A stretch of 64,000 nt of DNA from Hyphobacterium indicum (lineage in GTDB: Bacteria > Pseudomonadota > Alphaproteobacteria > Caulobacterales > Maricaulaceae). Position numbers and translations under genes: made by a program. Shown here in pieces: positions 62,072 through 64,000 of the stretch. The stretch lies in contig NZ_QBDX01000004.1 of NCBI RefSeq assembly GCF_003129605.1, forward strand, positions 620,001 through 684,000, written 5' to 3'. The notes beneath the pieces were generated by a model that saw only the letters and a program-made list of their open reading frames with translations, searched no databases and had not been told where the DNA came from. How positions within the stretch are numbered: the stretch's first letter is position 1; each line of letters starts with the position of its first letter.

Positions 62072-63597
62072 CAGCTTTTCTCCATGGGTGTGACCTGGGC
62101 ACGGCGGCGCGGGCCACCGAAGAGTGACGCCTTGCTGGAGCCGTCCGAGCAACCATTGCCAAAGCTGAAGCCGCACTCACCACGGATATCGAAGGCTTCT
62201 TCCGCCTCCTCGCGGTGGGAGGTCGGGATCACGAACCGGTCCTCATAATTGGCAATCGCCATGATGTGATACATGTCCTCGATCAGCTCGCGGGTGAGTC
62301 CCACCCGTTCGGCAATCGACGGATCAATCACGCCCTCGACCGTTTTCGCCCGCATATAGGCTCGCATCGCCAGCATGCGTTCCAGGGCAACGGCAACCGG
62401 TGCCTCGTCTCCGGCCGTCAGGAGATTGGCCAGATAGCGCAGCGGGATGCGCAAAGAGCGGACATCCGGCATGTCGCCGTCGATTTCCAGCGCACCGGAT
62501 TCGGCCGCATTATTGATCGGTGACAGGGGCGGCACATACCAGACCATGGGAAGGGTGCGGTATTCGGGGTGCAGCGGGAAGGCGACTTTCCAGTCAATGG
62601 CCATCTTGTAGACCGGTGATTGTTTTGCCGCTTCCAGCCAGGCCTCGGGCACACCATCCTTGCGCGCTTGTGCCTGAATCTCCGGATCATGCGGATCGAG
62701 GAAAATATCGAGCTGGGCCTGATACAGGTCCTTTTCATCCTCCATCGAGGCCGCTTCCTCGATCCGGTCAGCGTCGTAAAGCATCACGCCGAGATAGCGG
62801 ATACGGCCCACGCAGGTTTCCGAACAGACGGTCGGCTGCCCCGCCTCGATCCGCGGATAGCAGAAGGTGCATTTCTCGGATTTGCCGCTCGCCCAGTTGA
62901 AATAGATCTTCTTGTACGGGCAACCGGAGACACACATCCGCCAGCCGCGGCATTTTTCCTGGTCGATCAGGACAATGCCGTCTTCCTCGCGCTTGTAGAT
63001 GGCACCGGACGGGCAGGCCGCCGCACAGGTCGGGTTGAGACAATGCTCGCACAGGCGCGGCAGATACATCATGAAGGTGTTTTCGAATTCACCATAGATC
63101 TGCTTCTGTATGCCTTCAAAATTGTAGTCCTCACCCCGCTTGGAAAACTCTCCTCCCAGGATTTCCTCCCAGTTCGGACCCCACTCGATCTTCTCCATCC
63201 GCTCGCCGGAGATCAGCGAGCGCGGCCGCGCCGTTGGAAAAGCGCGCGATTCACCGGCGGTGTGCAAGTGGTTGTAATCGAAGGTGAAAGGTTCGTAGTA
63301 ATCATCAATCTGCGGCAGGTCCGGATTGGCGAAGATCTTGGCCAGAATCCGCCATTTCGAGCCCATTTTGGGGTGCAGGCTGCCATTGCCGGAGCGTTTC
63401 CAGCCACCATTCCAGCGGCCCTGATTTTCCCAGTCCTTGGGATAGCCGACACCGGGTTTGGTTTCGACATTGTTGAACCAGGCGTATTCAACGCCTTCGC
63501 GGCTGGTCCAGACATTCTTGCAAGTCACCGAGCAGGTATGGCAGCCGATACATTTATCGAGATTGAGAACTTTACCGATTTGCGCGCGAATTTTCAT
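62071..63597 (-). CDS. narH: Respiratory nitrate reductase beta subunit
   Basis: 508 residues. Four iron-sulfur clusters relay electrons from NarI to NarG. Cys groups: CIGCHTCSVTCKNVW (18-32), CEHCLNPTCAAACPSG (about 184-199), CRGWRMCVSGCPYKK (about 217-231, where Trp replaces one Cys as in the 3Fe-4S centre of NarH) and CTFCYPRIEAGQPTVCSETC (about 244-263). Length matches E. coli NarH (512). Overlaps narG by 4 bases and narJ by 1. Confidence 0.97.
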   Translation of the reverse strand: MKIRAQIGKVLNLDKCIGCHTCSVTCKNVWTSREGVEYAWFNNVETKPGVGYPKDWENQGRWNGGWKRSGNGSLHPKMGSKWRILAKIFANPDLPQIDDYYEPFTFDYNHLHTAGESRAFPTARPRSLISGERMEKIEWGPNWEEILGGEFSKRGEDYNFEGIQKQIYGEFENTFMMYLPRLCEHCLNPTCAAACPSGAIYKREEDGIVLIDQEKCRGWRMCVSGCPYKKIYFNWASGKSEKCTFCYPRIEAGQPTVCSETCVGRIRYLGVMLYDADRIEEAASMEDEKDLYQAQLDIFLDPHDPEIQAQARKDGVPEAWLEAAKQSPVYKMAIDWKVAFPLHPEYRTLPMVWYVPPLSPINNAAESGALEIDGDMPDVRSLRIPLRYLANLLTAGDEAPVAVALERMLAMRAYMRAKTVEGVIDPSIAERVGLTRELIEDMYHIMAIANYEDRFVIPTSHREEAEEAFDIRGECGFSFGNGCSDGSSKASLFGGPRRRAQVTPMEKS

Positions 63598-64000
63598 TCT
63601 GCTGCCTCCAGAGCGTCGGCGGCGGGACCTTCGAGCCAGTCGATCTTGTCCATCTTGCGGACAATCACGAACTCGTCGCGGTTGGACCCCACCGTGCCGT
63701 AATAATTGAATCCGTAGGATTGCTGCGCGTAGCCGCCGATCATGTGGGTCGGCTTCAGCGTTGCCCGCGTCACGGAGTTGTGGATTCCACCGCGCTGGCC
63801 GGTCATTTCCGACCCCGGCACATTCACGATCTTTTCCTGGGCGTGATACATGAACAGCGTGCCCGGCTTGATACGCTGGGACACCACGGCCCGCGCCACG
63901 AGCGCACCGTTGGAATTGTAGGCTTCCACCCAGTCATTATCGACGATGCCGGCGGCAGCCGCGTCATCTTCCGACAGCCAGACAATCGGCCCGCCCCGGG
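63594..64000 (-). CDS. narG: Respiratory nitrate reductase alpha subunit, C-terminal fragment at window edge
   Basis: The last 135 or so codons of NarG run off the window end and the frame is still open at base 64000. Seen: VEAYNSNGALVARAVVSQRI (abridged), PGTLFMYHAQEKIVNVPGSEMTGQRGGIHNS (abridged) and THMIGGYAQQSYGFNYYGTVGSNRDEF (abridged), all characteristic of the C-terminal molybdopterin-dinucleotide-binding domain. NarG reduces nitrate to nitrite in the cytoplasm. The catalytic and FS0-cluster parts lie outside the window. Confidence 0.95.
   Translation of the reverse strand, partial: RGGPIVWLSEDDAAAAGIVDNDWVEAYNSNGALVARAVVSQRIKPGTLFMYHAQEKIVNVPGSEMTGQRGGIHNSVTRATLKPTHMIGGYAQQSYGFNYYGTVGSNRDEFVIVRKMDKIDWLEGPAADALEAAE

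Noticed and set aside
1-64000. tRNA, rRNA, CRISPR array or prophage genes
   Set aside because: Intergenic gaps were read for cloverleaf-like segments and spaced repeats; none were convincing, and no phage structural or integrase sequence was recognised.

Overview
The window is about 60% GC, densely packed, and reads as one contiguous stretch of an alphaproteobacterial chromosome. An Irr-type Fur-family regulator with palindromic iron-control boxes, four large TonB-dependent receptors, many CoA-linked catabolic genes and a membrane nitrate reductase operon suggest an aquatic, facultatively anaerobic heterotroph, perhaps of the Caulobacterales/Maricaulales (Hyphomonadaceae-like) group. That placement is inference. 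No tRNA, rRNA, CRISPR array, transposase or phage gene was seen.

Layout. 0-4.1 kb (minus): a catabolic operon of a flavin monooxygenase/old-yellow-enzyme fusion of the anthraniloyl-CoA (2-aminobenzoyl-CoA) type, a crotonase and an acyl-CoA dehydrogenase cut by the window edge. 4.2-7.2 kb (minus): DUF3501 protein, HdrD/GlpC-like iron-sulfur protein, rubrerythrin and irr, with two back-to-back 19-bp palindromes in front of rubrerythrin. 7.2-8.7 kb (minus): a PutP-like sodium symporter. 8.8-16.2 kb (plus): gcdH, alr, a secreted M14 peptidase, a second crotonase, a DUF4345 protein and a class III CoA-transferase; gcdH and the CoA-transferase suit glutarate/glutaryl-CoA metabolism, on which aromatic and lysine breakdown converge.

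16.2-20.3 kb and 41.1-45.1 kb hold two copies of one module: a 965-residue TonB-dependent receptor (about 95% identical between copies, no gaps) on the minus strand and a divergent orphan regulator (degenerate receiver-like domain plus LytTR) on the plus strand. Receptor, 3' untranslated region and terminator are conserved; promoters and regulators have diverged. The 3' region folds in both copies into an 18-bp hairpin with compensatory base changes, and each intergenic region has a 21-bp-period direct repeat that could be the LytTR site. This is the most interesting system in the window.

Between the copies, all minus: formaldehyde detoxification (fghA, frmA), a lipoprotein amidohydrolase, a DUF4334 protein, the periplasmic methionine sulfoxide repair pair msrPQ, an ABC efflux set (adaptor, FtsX-type permease, ATPase), a glutathione S-transferase coupled to trhO, and an uptake/catabolism group (two alpha/beta hydrolases, MFS transporter, TonB-dependent receptor). 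A TetR regulator and an AMP-forming acyl-CoA synthetase (plus) follow.

45.1-50.5 kb: RNA and nucleotide genes (RlmL-like methyltransferase, RluA-type pseudouridine synthase, tdk, DEAD-box helicase) and a MarR regulator. 50.8-57.4 kb (plus): a fourth TonB-dependent receptor, a TPR-sulfotransferase and a BCCT transporter. 57.4-64 kb (minus): CsaA-like tRNA-binding protein, beta-carbonic anhydrase, an outer-membrane barrel protein, then narGHJI with a PpiC-type isomerase; narG runs off the window end.
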